Below are positions 7,769-16,565 of a stretch of 50,023 nt of DNA, one piece after another. The DNA comes from Thermoprotei archaeon (GTDB lineage: Archaea; Thermoproteota; Thermoprotei; Thermofilales; B15-G2): the NCBI GenBank assembly GCA_003650815.1, contig QMSB01000003.1:1-50023 (forward strand), read 5' to 3'. Made by a program: the position numbers and the translations under genes. Below the pieces are notes generated by a model. It did no database searches. It saw only the letters and a program-made list of their open reading frames with translations, and was not told the origin of the DNA. Positions within the stretch are counted from its first letter, which is position 1. Every line of letters starts with the position of its first letter.

Positions 7769-8179
7769 TTATATGGGCGAAGGATATCTTGGAGCTCCTC
7801 TTGAAGTTCTTTCACGTAACGGTAGTCTAAGCATTAGTGGCAATTTTCCCTCCTCTTTAAGCTTCTTTAAGTAATTTCTGTACTCACTGGTGTGTTTTAT
7901 ATCAAATTTTATGAGCTCGTACATTACGTCCCAAAGCTTTGCCCTAAGTTCTTTAAGCATTGGCTCAGGCATAAGATAAAGTACTGTAGGATTTTCAAGC
8001 CATGTATCGAAGTCTCTAATTATGTCATTAATATACCTGCAGGCAACTCTAGTCGCTAACAGCAGAGAGAGCCTGTCGGCTTCTTCGAGCTCTTTCTCCA
8101 TATTTTTAAGTAAATCTAGGTTCTTCTTTTGGGTCTCTATCCAAGAATCCAATCTCGTGAAAATATCTACTAGGCTCAT
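7769..8179 (-). CDS. Hypothetical helical protein (DUF2153-like)
   Basis: A 136-residue, mostly helical protein with no cysteine cluster or membrane segment. The N-terminus FTRLDSWIETQKKNLDLLKNMEKELEEADRL is a probable coiled coil. It resembles the crenarchaeal DUF2153 family from memory, but I cannot confirm this. It sits 5 bp upstream of kptA on the same strand, so co-transcription with kptA and the regulator is likely. Function unknown. Confidence 0.72.
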   Translation of the reverse strand: MSLVDIFTRLDSWIETQKKNLDLLKNMEKELEEADRLSLLLATRVACRYINDIIRDFDTWLENPTVLYLMPEPMLKELRAKLWDVMYELIKFDIKHTSEYRNYLKKLKEEGKLPLMLRLPLRERTSRGAPRYPSPI

Positions 8180-8261
8180 AATCTGCGATTATCTCTCGCT
8201 TTGCCTCTATTTAAGTTTTCTACTCAATGTAAAAGATTTTGTGGAAGACCGCAATAATTAA

Positions 8262-9017
8262 ATGTTCTCTAGGCTAGTATGCTTACGAAGAGAAGATATG
8301 AAGATAGTGAATACGATAAATGTTTCGCCCTCAGAAAGGGGCGATGTTTTAAAGAGTATTACAGCGTACTTAACCTCAAGTAGTAATCTTAGTGGAAATT
8401 TGCTACTCACTATTCACGCACCTTTAGATTTTATCCCCTCTTCCTTTCATCCCGAGCCTCCCCTTTTCATTAAAACAACAGCCAGAAGGAAGATAATGGG
8501 TTGGAGAATAACTCCCTACTTGAGAATTTTAGGCGGTAAAGCTGTGTTATCATATGGCATTAGGATAGATGCAAAGTACCTATTACCAGAAAACATTTTA
8601 GAAACCAATATGATTGAAGTAAAATGTATCAATGAAAATATCTTTAAATTAAATATATTCATGTGTTCTAAAATTTTGAAGAAGTTTAGGCTTATAGTAG
8701 GTCCTTTACCTTCAAACTACTTGGGCTTAAAGTACTCTGTTTTGAGTAAGAGAGGGTGTTCAGAAAAGAAATGCGATATGGCTGAGTTTGGAGCAACAAG
8801 AGTTTATATTTTTAAGAGTAGGAGAAATACTCTCGCGGGACATCTCGTAGTAAAGATAGAAGGCAAAAGATTTCTTAAAACAATACTTCCAATATTTCTT
8901 CAAGGTATTTTATCTAAAGAAAATAGTATTATTAAGACTAGGATTCCGGGTATGCGTCCTTTAGTACTTAATAGGGTAAATTACGACCTCCCAGACTTTT
9001 ATTTAACTGTGTCGTAG
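8262..9017 (+). CDS. Hypothetical protein
   Basis: A 251-residue protein I do not recognise. It is beta-rich and basic, with cysteines near the middle (RGCSEKKCDMAEFG) and no clear catalytic motif or membrane helix. The start is uncertain: ATG 8262 or the internal ATG at 8298. It is single on the plus strand between kptA and the endonuclease IV-like gene, and its 3' end overlaps the latter by 15 bp. Confidence 0.65.
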   Translation: MFSRLVCLRREDMKIVNTINVSPSERGDVLKSITAYLTSSSNLSGNLLLTIHAPLDFIPSSFHPEPPLFIKTTARRKIMGWRITPYLRILGGKAVLSYGIRIDAKYLLPENILETNMIEVKCINENIFKLNIFMCSKILKKFRLIVGPLPSNYLGLKYSVLSKRGCSEKKCDMAEFGATRVYIFKSRRNTLAGHLVVKIEGKRFLKTILPIFLQGILSKENSIIKTRIPGMRPLVLNRVNYDLPDFYLTVS

Positions 9018-9866
9018 CAAACCTTTCTCTCTTAAAACGTCTATTAGAATCTGCTTCATTACAAGAGCATCCTCATCCAGTAGAGGGGACTCTGAGATTA
9101 TTGTAGAGATGAAACCTGTTTCAGCTATTGCTTCTGCAAGGTCTCTAAATTCTGGACCAAAGTCTTCCTCGGACATTATGTGGTGTCTTCTTTCTCCAGC
9201 CTGAGTATACTCTACTCTAGTGAAATGGCAGTGTAGGTTCTTGGCTACGTCGGTTCCGAGCTCATTTTCTATTCTCTCTAACACGATAATAAAGTCTCTT
9301 GGCTCATTTAGCGCGCCTACGTCTCTAGCGTGTAAGTGGGCCCAGTCAATCACCGGAACTAGTATGTCGATTTCTTGTGAAGCTTTTATGATCTCATCCA
9401 AACTGCCGAACTGGTTCTTCTTACCCATTGTTTCAGCTCCAAGCAATATTTTCTCTTTAAAAACACTTATTTTATCTTCTATTTCCTTTAGAGACTTTAT
9501 GAATATTTCAAAAGCCTTGCTAGGATCTAAGCCCTTATATGCTCCAGGATGGAAGACTACTAGTTCTGCTCCCATCCATACAGCTGCTTGAACAGAACTA
9601 ACTACTCTCTCGATGCTTTTTTCCAGCTTCTCCTGCTCCGTGCTGCATAGGTTTATGTAATACGGTGCATGAATACTTAGCTTTACATTGTATTTTCTTG
9701 CCTCTTCTCCGAGTTTTTTCGCGTCCTCCTCCTTTATTTTTACTCCGTAAACAGCCTGATATTCGAAAGCGTCAAGCCCCCTTTCCCTCAGGTATTTTGG
9801 TATGCCCTCAATCTTACCCTTATACTTGAGGGGCTTGCCTGCTGGACCAAATCTCGGTACGCGCAT
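9003..9866 (-). CDS. Endonuclease IV-like / AP2Ec TIM-barrel protein
   Basis: TIM-barrel of the xylose-isomerase/endonuclease IV superfamily, 287 residues. Metal-ligand candidates appear in the expected order: HAPYYIN, VFHPGAYKG, GAETMGKKNQFG, DWAHLHARD, LHCHFTR, GERRHH and ISESP. This is close to the nine-ligand tri-zinc set of endonuclease IV, so AP-site incision is the best guess, but sugar isomerase relatives share the fold. The ATG at 9866 lies 2 bp after the nitroreductase stop, so the two form an operon. Confidence 0.82.
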   Translation of the reverse strand: MRVPRFGPAGKPLKYKGKIEGIPKYLRERGLDAFEYQAVYGVKIKEEDAKKLGEEARKYNVKLSIHAPYYINLCSTEQEKLEKSIERVVSSVQAAVWMGAELVVFHPGAYKGLDPSKAFEIFIKSLKEIEDKISVFKEKILLGAETMGKKNQFGSLDEIIKASQEIDILVPVIDWAHLHARDVGALNEPRDFIIVLERIENELGTDVAKNLHCHFTRVEYTQAGERRHHIMSEEDFGPEFRDLAEAIAETGFISTIISESPLLDEDALVMKQILIDVLREKGLLRHS

Positions 9867-9868
9867 AT

Positions 9869-10747
9869 CTACTTAAGTTTACATAAGAGCCCTCTATACG
9901 CTTTTCTGAATACTTCGGGGAATATTCTTGTGGAATATTCTCTTTCAACTGAGACTACTTGAGGTGAGTTTATATCCTTGGTAGTCCCCAGAGCCGATCC
10001 TCTTTTTTCAGCGTAGTCTCTGTAAGTTTTTTCTATTAGCTTTATTTCAGGTTCTTCGACTTCAGCCTCCTTAGCTATATCTATTATTCGTTTTGCTAGT
10101 GACGCGAATACGAAAGCTGAATACTTTTCTTCTAATCTGTAGATATGTAAACTTTCTTCACCATACTTTGCTACAATTTTTTCTCTAAGCTTAATGAATT
10201 CATTTACCTTATCTAGTGCCTGTTTTAGTATTTTTAGAATTAGTTGAGCTGTTACTTTGCCCTGCCCCCAGGTCTCGTAGTACACCACCTCCTCCGGAAA
10301 TCTTTTCGTGGGATCTGTTAGTTCTTCCTCAGGATATCCTATTGTCACTATATAGTGCACTTGAACATTCGGTGGTACGGAGAGTATTTTCTTTACTTCT
10401 GCTTCATTAAAGGCCCCTATCCAACATCCCTCTAATCCTAGCGCGTGAGCCATGAGAAGAACATTTTGTATTGCCGCAGCTACGTTAACTACTCTCCCTC
10501 CGCAGAACACCATTACTACTGGAGCTTCTTCTATAAACTCTTGGTTTAAAGAGACTTTGGTGAGCTTCTTTTTGGTTTCGGGGTCTTTAACTATGATTAC
10601 TTTCCATGAAGCTTTGTTCCCTCCAGCTGGTGCGTATACAGCGGATTCGATGAGCAACTGGAGTTGTTCTTCAGGGATTGGTTTAGAAGAGTATTTTCTA
10701 GCAGTTCTTCTCTCCTGAATGAGCTTTAGAACTTCCTCAGGTGTCAT
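9869..10747 (-). CDS. Nitroreductase-family flavoprotein with C-terminal helical extension
   Basis: The first 165 residues are a nitroreductase/FMN oxidoreductase domain (RRTARKYSSKPIPEEQL, AGGNKASWKVIIV, AIQNVLLMAHALGLEGCWIG, VTIGYPEEE). Substrate unknown; FMN use is expected. Residues about 170-292 form an extra helical domain rich in Lys and Glu (AKRIIDIAKEAEVEEPEI) that is not part of the standard fold. The ATG is at 10747. It precedes the endonuclease IV-like gene by 2 bp. Confidence 0.85.
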   Translation of the reverse strand: MTPEEVLKLIQERRTARKYSSKPIPEEQLQLLIESAVYAPAGGNKASWKVIIVKDPETKKKLTKVSLNQEFIEEAPVVMVFCGGRVVNVAAAIQNVLLMAHALGLEGCWIGAFNEAEVKKILSVPPNVQVHYIVTIGYPEEELTDPTKRFPEEVVYYETWGQGKVTAQLILKILKQALDKVNEFIKLREKIVAKYGEESLHIYRLEEKYSAFVFASLAKRIIDIAKEAEVEEPEIKLIEKTYRDYAEKRGSALGTTKDINSPQVVSVEREYSTRIFPEVFRKAYRGLLCKLK

Positions 10748-10779
10748 AGATATTTTGAATCACTGATATAAATAATAGT

Positions 10780-11817
10780 TTACACTGTGGGCTCAGCTAT
10801 GTATAGGTTATGTTTATTTGAAATTATTCTTACGTACATTCGAGTTCCGGGGCTAGCATGTACTCCTATAACTGTTATTAAACGCATTCTTCTCTTGTCT
10901 ACTGCTAGCAACTCTCCTTTTAGCCATCCATCCTCTATTACCTCTACTAGAACTTTTTCTCCCTTTTTATAAATTATTGGAAGCATTGGACGCTTATGTA
11001 TGCCGAAGTCTTCCGGTCTGAGAATTAACTTCACCTTGTATTTATTTTCAAGCTCTAATAATTTTCTGTAGAAATGTCTCCAAGTCATAGGCTTCACTCC
11101 TCTAGGTTTTCTTCCTCTCTTATGTGCTTCATATTTCTGTATTCCTAAAGGAGGCCATTTTTTGCCAGCTCCTATTTTGATAGCGTACTCGATGATTTTA
11201 GGTATTTCTTGGTCATTTAGCCCAGGGACCCATACAGGAGCTATGAGGAGATCTATGTCTGGTCTTTCTGCTATGTGCTCGGCTACCTGAAGAACTCTTT
11301 CTAAATCGTACCACTCAGTATCTGCTAATTTTTTCGCTAGTAGAGGATCAAGCGCATCTATCGATAGATTTATTCGAGAAAGACCTGCATCAGCTAGCTC
11401 GTCGACAAGCCTCTCGGTGAGCAGAGCTCCGTGAGTCTGCATTGAAATGACTTCAACTCCACGTATTTCTGAGAGTTTCTGTACGAGCTCTACTATGTGA
11501 GGATAAGTCAGGGGGTCTCCAACAGTATCTATATGTGCTTCAATATGTTTTCTTCCCTTGTAGTCTACTACGTACTCGAACCATTCGATGAGGCTTTCTA
11601 AATCTACGATATATTCGCAGAGTCTGTGTTTAGACTTAGGTCCTGCGTCTGTTGAACAGAAAATACAGGAAAGCACACATGCAGAGGATGGTCTGACTTG
11701 AATAACATTAGTTCCTCTATCTATGAGTCCAAAGGCTATGCATCCTACTAAAGGGACGTCATCTATGAAGACTATTTTACGCTTTTTCACAGACGCTTCC
11801 TCAAGTAGTCTGAGCAA
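10780..11817 (-). CDS. Radical SAM protein with C-terminal TRAM-like domain
   Basis: Archaeal radical SAM enzyme of the COG2100 type; reaction unknown. The cluster motif is CVLSCIFC (CX3CX2C), followed by SAM-binding strands (HIDTVGDPLTYPH, SMQTHGALL, RINLSIDALDP). The last 60 residues (GEKVLVEVIEDGWLKGELL...SPGTRMYVRII) look like a TRAM/OB RNA-binding domain, so an RNA substrate is plausible. The first codon of the longest reading is TTG at 11817; GTG at 11790 (KKRKIVFIDD) is the likelier start. Divergent from truA. Confidence 0.85.
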   Translation of the reverse strand: MLRLLEEASVKKRKIVFIDDVPLVGCIAFGLIDRGTNVIQVRPSSACVLSCIFCSTDAGPKSKHRLCEYIVDLESLIEWFEYVVDYKGRKHIEAHIDTVGDPLTYPHIVELVQKLSEIRGVEVISMQTHGALLTERLVDELADAGLSRINLSIDALDPLLAKKLADTEWYDLERVLQVAEHIAERPDIDLLIAPVWVPGLNDQEIPKIIEYAIKIGAGKKWPPLGIQKYEAHKRGRKPRGVKPMTWRHFYRKLLELENKYKVKLILRPEDFGIHKRPMLPIIYKKGEKVLVEVIEDGWLKGELLAVDKRRMRLITVIGVHASPGTRMYVRIISNKHNLYIAEPTV

Positions 11818-11824
11818 ACAAGAC

Positions 11825-11834
11825 TATATATTTT
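11825..11834 (+). promoter_or_regulatory. TATA box for truA
   Basis: TATATATTTT centred about 23 bp upstream of the GTG at 11852, fitting a leaderless transcript. Confidence 0.5.
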
Positions 11835-11851
11835 AAAATTCCGTTAATCTT

Positions 11852-12649
11852 GTGCTCAAATATGCAGCTAAAGTATTCTATGATGGCCGCTTAGGCGACT
11901 GGAGATATATGCAGAACAGGATAAAACGTGCACTATTAGCAAGTAAGGTGTCTTCTCCTCCATTTAAACTCCCTTTGGCATCTAGAACGGACAGCGGCGT
12001 ATGGTGTCTAAGCCAAGTAATCTCTTTTAATTCAAAGGTGAAGCTGAAGTCACTTCGTAGAATCAACGCCTATCTTCCTAGAGGAATAAGGCTTTACGCC
12101 CTAGCCGAGGTCTCTTCAGACTTTTCTCCTCGAAAAGCTCTCAAAAGAGTATATATTTACATAGTTCCTTATAGTGGAGAAAACTTAGACATTATGCGAA
12201 AAGCTGCTGAGCTTTTTATAGGCAAACATGATTTCTGGAACTTCTGCGTCGCTAAGAGAGAAGAAAGCACTGTGAGAGAAGTAACAAATATATTCGTCAG
12301 CGAAGCTGCGGAAACAATAATAATGATTTTCGAAGGACCCGGCTTTCTGAATAAAATGATAAGAAAAATTGCGTGGACTATATTGGCTGCAGGAAGAGGG
12401 GAAATAGACTTAGAGTTTATTCAAAATAGACTCGAGAGAAAGGTGGACTCTAAGGTTCCATCATTATCCCCTCAGGGACTTATCTTATATAGCATTGAAT
12501 ATCCTCAACCTATTAAATTTAAGTACGATAATTCAGCACTAACTGATATTAGAGAGTATTTAACTAAAGAGAAAAGAAATCTAGAAGTATTCTATGCGCT
12601 CACAAATCTCTCTCTACTCAAACTAAGCACTACTAGAAATTTTAAATAG
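11852..12649 (+). CDS. truA: tRNA pseudouridine synthase TruA
   Basis: Makes pseudouridine at positions 38-40 of the tRNA anticodon arm. The catalytic Asp47 sits in the family motif LASRTDSGVWC, and the later GKHDFWNFC and FLNKMIRKIAWTI segments fit the C-terminal half of TruA. The length (265) is typical of archaeal TruA. The GTG start at 11852 follows a TATA box at leaderless distance. Confidence 0.92.
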   Translation: MLKYAAKVFYDGRLGDWRYMQNRIKRALLASKVSSPPFKLPLASRTDSGVWCLSQVISFNSKVKLKSLRRINAYLPRGIRLYALAEVSSDFSPRKALKRVYIYIVPYSGENLDIMRKAAELFIGKHDFWNFCVAKREESTVREVTNIFVSEAAETIIMIFEGPGFLNKMIRKIAWTILAAGRGEIDLEFIQNRLERKVDSKVPSLSPQGLILYSIEYPQPIKFKYDNSALTDIREYLTKEKRNLEVFYALTNLSLLKLSTTRNFK

Positions 12650-12691
12650 AAAAACTTTAATCTGACATCAACGCAGTATAGTGTTAGACAC

Positions 12692-13186
12692 ATGCGAAAA
12701 TACGAAGATTATCTTAAAGCCGAGGTTAAAGGAATATACCGTGTAGTATTTAGAGATAAATATCTCTCTCGGCTGAACATTTACCTAAGACCCGTCTATG
12801 TAATTCTTCTCGCATGTCCTGAATGGGGAGACCTCGTTCTCCCAATATATATTAATGAGCCAGAAGCAATGTCTATTCAAATGGCGTTAGAAGGATTTAA
12901 GCCGCAGAGGCCCATGACCCATGATCTAATACTTTCTATGTTAGAAACTCTGGGAATAACTATAGAGAAAGTTACTGTAGATGGAGTAATTAGTGGGGTA
13001 TATGTGGCAACAATAGTTCTTAGGGATTATAGAAAAACTAAGCCTGAGTATAGATATGTTGATGCACGCCCTTCAGATTCCATAGCACTGGCAGTAAGAG
13101 CTGGAGCGCCTATATATGTGGCTAGTCACCTTGTAGAGTATGCTGTCCCCGCAGATCAGTTCGATTATGAAGAAAGCTCCTCTTAG
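12692..13186 (+). CDS. BFN-domain bifunctional nuclease
   Basis: A 164-residue protein of the COG1259/DUF151 family, described as bifunctional DNase/RNase. Diagnostic segments are LPIYINEPEAMSIQMALEG, PMTHDLILSMLETLG, YVDARPSDSIALAVRAGAPIYV. No other domain. It follows truA by 42 bp on the same strand and ends 2 bp before the convergent gene at 13189. A metal-dependent nuclease activity is known for some members; the substrate here is unknown. Confidence 0.88.
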   Translation: MRKYEDYLKAEVKGIYRVVFRDKYLSRLNIYLRPVYVILLACPEWGDLVLPIYINEPEAMSIQMALEGFKPQRPMTHDLILSMLETLGITIEKVTVDGVISGVYVATIVLRDYRKTKPEYRYVDARPSDSIALAVRAGAPIYVASHLVEYAVPADQFDYEESSS

Positions 13187-13188
13187 TA

Positions 13189-13740
13189 TTATTTAGCAAC
13201 AGATTTACTACATATGAAATAGAGACCTAGTCCCTTACCTCTCTCTGTAATAGCTTCTATAGTTTTTGCAGGAATTTTTTCTCTAAATATCTTGAGAATC
13301 AAGAATGCTGTGATATCTACCACCCTTTTAAAGTCTTCACAGTACTCTGCGGTATCAAAGCATTTTAGCTCAAAAGGTGGATGAAGTTGTGTTGCTATAC
13401 TAATGTAAGTTTTTGCTATCTTCTTTTTAAATGGCCCCGGAATCCCTTTAACTTGATTTATTATTTTTAGTGTAAAGGCACGACCTTTTCTTTTTAGTTT
13501 TAGCAACTCTTTTAATCCCTCACTTGATATCTGAGAATATCTGCTGTAGATATAGTATAGCTCAAGAATATGTTCTAGGCAGGCTCTTAAATAGACGTAG
13601 GCCGCTAAAGAGTCCCTTCTTTGAGCGTGACTAAACGATGATTTGAGAAGAAAGTAGCATACATCTATGCTTTTAACATGTATGGAGTCTTTGAGTAGCT
13701 TTATAATACTTAAAGCTTTAACAGCGGCGCTTAAATCCAT
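13189..13740 (-). CDS. Hypothetical helical protein coupled to PCNA
   Basis: A 183-residue, basic, mostly helical protein with scattered cysteines and no motif I recognise. It has no membrane segment. The ATG (13738-13740) overlaps the PCNA stop in a TAATG, so it is translated with PCNA. A role at the replication fork is suggested by context only; I see no clear PIP box at its ends. Confidence 0.7.
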   Translation of the reverse strand: MDLSAAVKALSIIKLLKDSIHVKSIDVCYFLLKSSFSHAQRRDSLAAYVYLRACLEHILELYYIYSRYSQISSEGLKELLKLKRKGRAFTLKIINQVKGIPGPFKKKIAKTYISIATQLHPPFELKCFDTAEYCEDFKRVVDITAFLILKIFREKIPAKTIEAITERGKGLGLYFICSKSVAK

Positions 13741-14480
13741 TATCCTGCTCTAGGAGCTAAGAAGTACCTTAAAATGCCCCCTCCAGCTATTTCGAAGGTA
13801 AGTGAGATAGGCTTTTCTGTTGCGAATTCTACAGTAACTACATCTGATAGAGCTGAAGCCTTCTTAACCATGTCAAGTAGATACTCTAAGCTATAAGATG
13901 CTACGCTGTTTTCTTGTACCTCATACTCTAAGAGAGAGCCGCTTATAAGAGAGAAGTCTACGGTAACTTCTCCCTTATCACTTGAAGCATATACTCTTAA
14001 GAGGTCTTCAGTTGCCTCGAATTTCACAGCGTCGCTTACAAGATTAGCGTCTGAGAGAGCATCTTTAAGAGAATCGCTTAGCATTCTAGCTCTGACTTTA
14101 AAGTCTACTTTGACTGCTGGCAGCTCTTCGCTAGGTATATCGAGTATTGGAAGAGAAAAAGTTCTTTCAGCTCTTCCAATTATTTTTACCTTAAATCTTC
14201 CTGCAACAGTAGACAATTCTACTTTCTCATCTTTCCTAGCTCTCTTCATTACCTTCCTTAACTCCTCAAAGTTTACTCCAATGATAGTCTCTTCATCGCA
14301 CTCAAATTCATCGAAAGCAGTTTGAGGAAGTGAGAGATCTACCATAGCTATTCTAGATGGATCTAATGCCCTTAGGGTCAATCCGTCAGGAGTCACTTTA
14401 AAGCAAGCCTCATCTATGAGAGCGGCTAAGCTTTCTACTAAGTACTTCCACTCCCTAGCATCACCAAATACTAATCTCAT
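13740..14480 (-). CDS. pcn: DNA polymerase sliding clamp PCNA
   Basis: Ring-forming processivity clamp. It matches the PCNA fold throughout: MRLVFGDAREWKYLVESL, ALDPSRIAMVDLSLP, GVNFEELRKVMKRA, LPILDIPSEELPAV, and C-terminal ILRYFLAPRAG. I set the start at ATG 14480 rather than 14495, because a TATA box lies 27 bp ahead of it and the family begins there. A single PCNA gene is seen; many Thermoproteota have two or three. Confidence 0.94.
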   Translation of the reverse strand: MRLVFGDAREWKYLVESLAALIDEACFKVTPDGLTLRALDPSRIAMVDLSLPQTAFDEFECDEETIIGVNFEELRKVMKRARKDEKVELSTVAGRFKVKIIGRAERTFSLPILDIPSEELPAVKVDFKVRARMLSDSLKDALSDANLVSDAVKFEATEDLLRVYASSDKGEVTVDFSLISGSLLEYEVQENSVASYSLEYLLDMVKKASALSDVVTVEFATEKPISLTFEIAGGGILRYFLAPRAG

Positions 14481-14503
14481 CAAAGAAAATAGCATACTCC
14501 CTT

Positions 14504-14511
14504 TATTTAAA
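14504..14511 (-). promoter_or_regulatory. TATA box for PCNA
   Basis: TTTAAATA on the minus strand, centred 27 bp ahead of ATG 14480. This spacing fits a leaderless transcript and decides the start. Confidence 0.6.
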
Positions 14512-14558
14512 TCTAAGCTTTAATGGAAAAGGATATTTCAAACATGTTTAGAGGGAGA

Positions 14559-15104
14559 TTACCAGGGAACATTTTTAAGCCCTAGTTTGAATGCAAGGAA
14601 GTTAGAGAGCTTATGAAAAGCATACGTTAAAATCACTAGCAACAGAGCCTCTAGTGAGAATATATTTATTTTAAAAATCAGGTAATCTGCTATTAATGCT
14701 ATTATTATGAAACTTAACTGGTCGACTAAAGGTAAAGGAGCACCCCTCGGTATTCCTAGTCTCCTCTTAATGAAAGAGCCCAGCATATCTCCAGTAAGAG
14801 CAGCTATAGACGTAACTATAAAGAAAAAACTATTAAAAACTATTTCACTTAAATACTTTAAGTATAATGCTTCAAAAACAACTTTAGCAGGATAGTAAGT
14901 AGATGCTCCAGCTAGTACACCTGCTATAAAGCCTTCTATGCTTTTTCCGTCACCTAGTATTCGGCGCCCATCTACAAAATTTTTACCCATATCTATTGGA
15001 GTGCGCTTTTTCAAAATTTTCGCTACGATGACTGGAACTGCGTTAGCCACATACGCGGGTATAGCTACAGCAACCATCTGAAGGACAAGGAACTCGTTTA
15101 ACAT
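14559..15104 (-). CDS. carS: CDP-archaeol synthase
   Basis: Transfers CMP from CTP to digeranylgeranylglyceryl phosphate in archaeal lipid synthesis; integral membrane enzyme. The signature GKNFVDGRRILGDGKSIEGFIAG is present, with about five hydrophobic segments across 181 residues, the normal length. GGGAG lies 7 nt before ATG 15104, and a TATA-like TTTAAATA at 15148-15155 precedes it. Confidence 0.93.
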   Translation of the reverse strand: MLNEFLVLQMVAVAIPAYVANAVPVIVAKILKKRTPIDMGKNFVDGRRILGDGKSIEGFIAGVLAGASTYYPAKVVFEALYLKYLSEIVFNSFFFIVTSIAALTGDMLGSFIKRRLGIPRGAPLPLVDQLSFIIIALIADYLIFKINIFSLEALLLVILTYAFHKLSNFLAFKLGLKNVPW

Positions 15105-15238
15105 TTCTCTACTCCCTGTCTAAATCAAGTAAATACTAAAGTGTTGGTATTTAAAGAGTTCTCCTCCGTTGAAGTACTTATAAGTCATTGACCCGACTGA
15201 AATTACTAATTTATTTAACAGTTCACATAAAGTAATTA

Positions 15239-15679
15239 GTGACTGGCCCTGGTCCTGGAAAAATACCGCTTAAGGCAAGAGTACATTTGTTAGGAAGTAG
15301 ACTTGTGGAGGTTCCTGCAGACGTGTACCTTCATGTGAAAGGATATTCTTTAGCTAGGGTTACGCATCTAGATATAGAAGACCCCCTCCTCAATAAAATA
15401 ATTCCTCCCAGCTCACATAAATATCTAAAAATAATTGGTCTTCCTACAGGATTTAGAATATTATTAAAAAACATCATAAAAATAAATGTAAACAAGGAAA
15501 GTATATTAGTCAACTCTATTGACATACATTGTAGTGAACTCTCCGATCTTCTTAGTAGTGGCGAGAGTACTATAGCCTATGTAGGTGGAAAAAATGGAGG
15601 TATATTCATTGGTTTCAAGAAAATGTATGTAGAAAAGTTAGAGAAAAAAGCTATAAAAATGGGTGTTAGGCCTCTGTAG
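15239..15679 (+). CDS. Hypothetical protein
   Basis: A 146-residue protein I do not recognise. It is beta-rich with basic patches, and has few cysteines and no membrane helix. The only plausible start is GTG at 15239, because no internal Met occurs until near the end; this lowers confidence. The 3' end overlaps the convergent deoC by 14 bp. Confidence 0.55.
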   Translation: MTGPGPGKIPLKARVHLLGSRLVEVPADVYLHVKGYSLARVTHLDIEDPLLNKIIPPSSHKYLKIIGLPTGFRILLKNIIKINVNKESILVNSIDIHCSELSDLLSSGESTIAYVGGKNGGIFIGFKKMYVEKLEKKAIKMGVRPL

Positions 15680-16355
15680 CTTCGATTAGCCTTTTATACT
15701 CTTCCGCTATAATGACTCCGCTACTCGTGCCTATTCTGTCGGCTCCAGCTCTTATGAACGTTAAGGCATCTTCCGCGTGCCTTATTCCTCCAGCCGCCTT
15801 TACTTTTATCTTGCCCTCGCTCACTTTCTTGAGCAAAGCCACATCATGTATAGTGGCTCTGCCTGGACCAAAGCCTGTACATGTCTTCACATAGTCCGCG
15901 CCTGCTTCAATAAGTAGTCTGCAGGCTTCTGCTTTTTCTTCATCGTTCAGATAGTCCGTTTGAATGATAACCTTTATAATAACACCACTGCTATGAGCAG
16001 CTTCAACGAGAGCAGTTAATTCTCTTTTTAGATCATCTATTAGACCAGACCTAAGAAAAGAAATGTTCATAACTACGTCTACTTCTTCGGCTCCTCTAGC
16101 TGTTGCCTGCTCAAGTTCAGCTAACTTTACCTCTGTAAGGGAGTATCCTAAAGGAAAGCCTACTACTGTGCAGGGTTTTACATCACTGCTGGCCAGTATT
16201 TCTGATACTTGTTTAATATAAACTGGTGGTGCCACAAATGCAGCAAATCCTATTTCCATAGATTTACGACATTCATTTATAATATCATCTAGTCTCGCGT
16301 TTGGTTTCAGAACTGTGTGATCGATCTTCTTCACAAATTCGCTTAGGCTCAACAT
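15666..16355 (-). CDS. deoC: Deoxyribose-phosphate aldolase
   Basis: Cleaves deoxyribose-5-phosphate to glyceraldehyde-3-phosphate and acetaldehyde in nucleoside salvage. Class I aldolase TIM barrel of 229 residues. Schiff-base Lys157 (DYVKTCTGFGPGRAT) and the second active-site Lys186 (KVKAAGGIRHAED) are present, as is EVDVV with Asp93. The ATG at 16355 starts MLSLSEFVKKIDHTVLKP, the usual family N-terminus. It overlaps the upstream zinc-ribbon gene by 71 bp. Confidence 0.95.
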   Translation of the reverse strand: MLSLSEFVKKIDHTVLKPNARLDDIINECRKSMEIGFAAFVAPPVYIKQVSEILASSDVKPCTVVGFPLGYSLTEVKLAELEQATARGAEEVDVVMNISFLRSGLIDDLKRELTALVEAAHSSGVIIKVIIQTDYLNDEEKAEACRLLIEAGADYVKTCTGFGPGRATIHDVALLKKVSEGKIKVKAAGGIRHAEDALTFIRAGADRIGTSSGVIIAEEYKRLIEATEA

Positions 16356-16503
16356 CTAGCTCCACCTTAAGGAATACTGTCGAAATATATCCGCATTCCT
16401 CACAAATATATTGTTGGGGAGTTACTACTCCGCTTAGCGGAGTAAAGGGCTTAACTTTAAGTGATCCACATTTTGGACATATTAACGCCTTTATTTTCTT
16501 CAA
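16285..16503 (-). CDS. Small zinc-ribbon protein
   Basis: A 72-residue protein with a zinc ribbon: CPKCG (residues 9-13) and CEECG (34-38). The part after residue 54 reads through the first 71 bp of deoC in another frame and is charged and unstructured. Function unknown; such ribbons often occur as stand-alone adaptors or RNA/transcription factors. The gene contains a perfect inverted repeat at 16427-16443. Confidence 0.68.
   Translation of the reverse strand: MKKIKALICPKCGSLKVKPFTPLSGVVTPQQYICEECGYISTVFLKVELDVEPKRICEEDRSHSSETKRETR
16427..16443. repeat. Perfect inverted repeat inside zinc-ribbon gene
   Basis: ACTCCGC / TTA / GCGGAGT: 7-bp arms with a 3-nt loop. It lies inside coding sequence (the segment encoding TPLSGVVT) and may be fortuitous. 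Confidence 0.8.
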
Positions 16504-16565
16504 TGTATCACCCTTAGCCTAGAGGTACTATTGGATTGAAAATATATAGGTCTAATGCTATCTCT

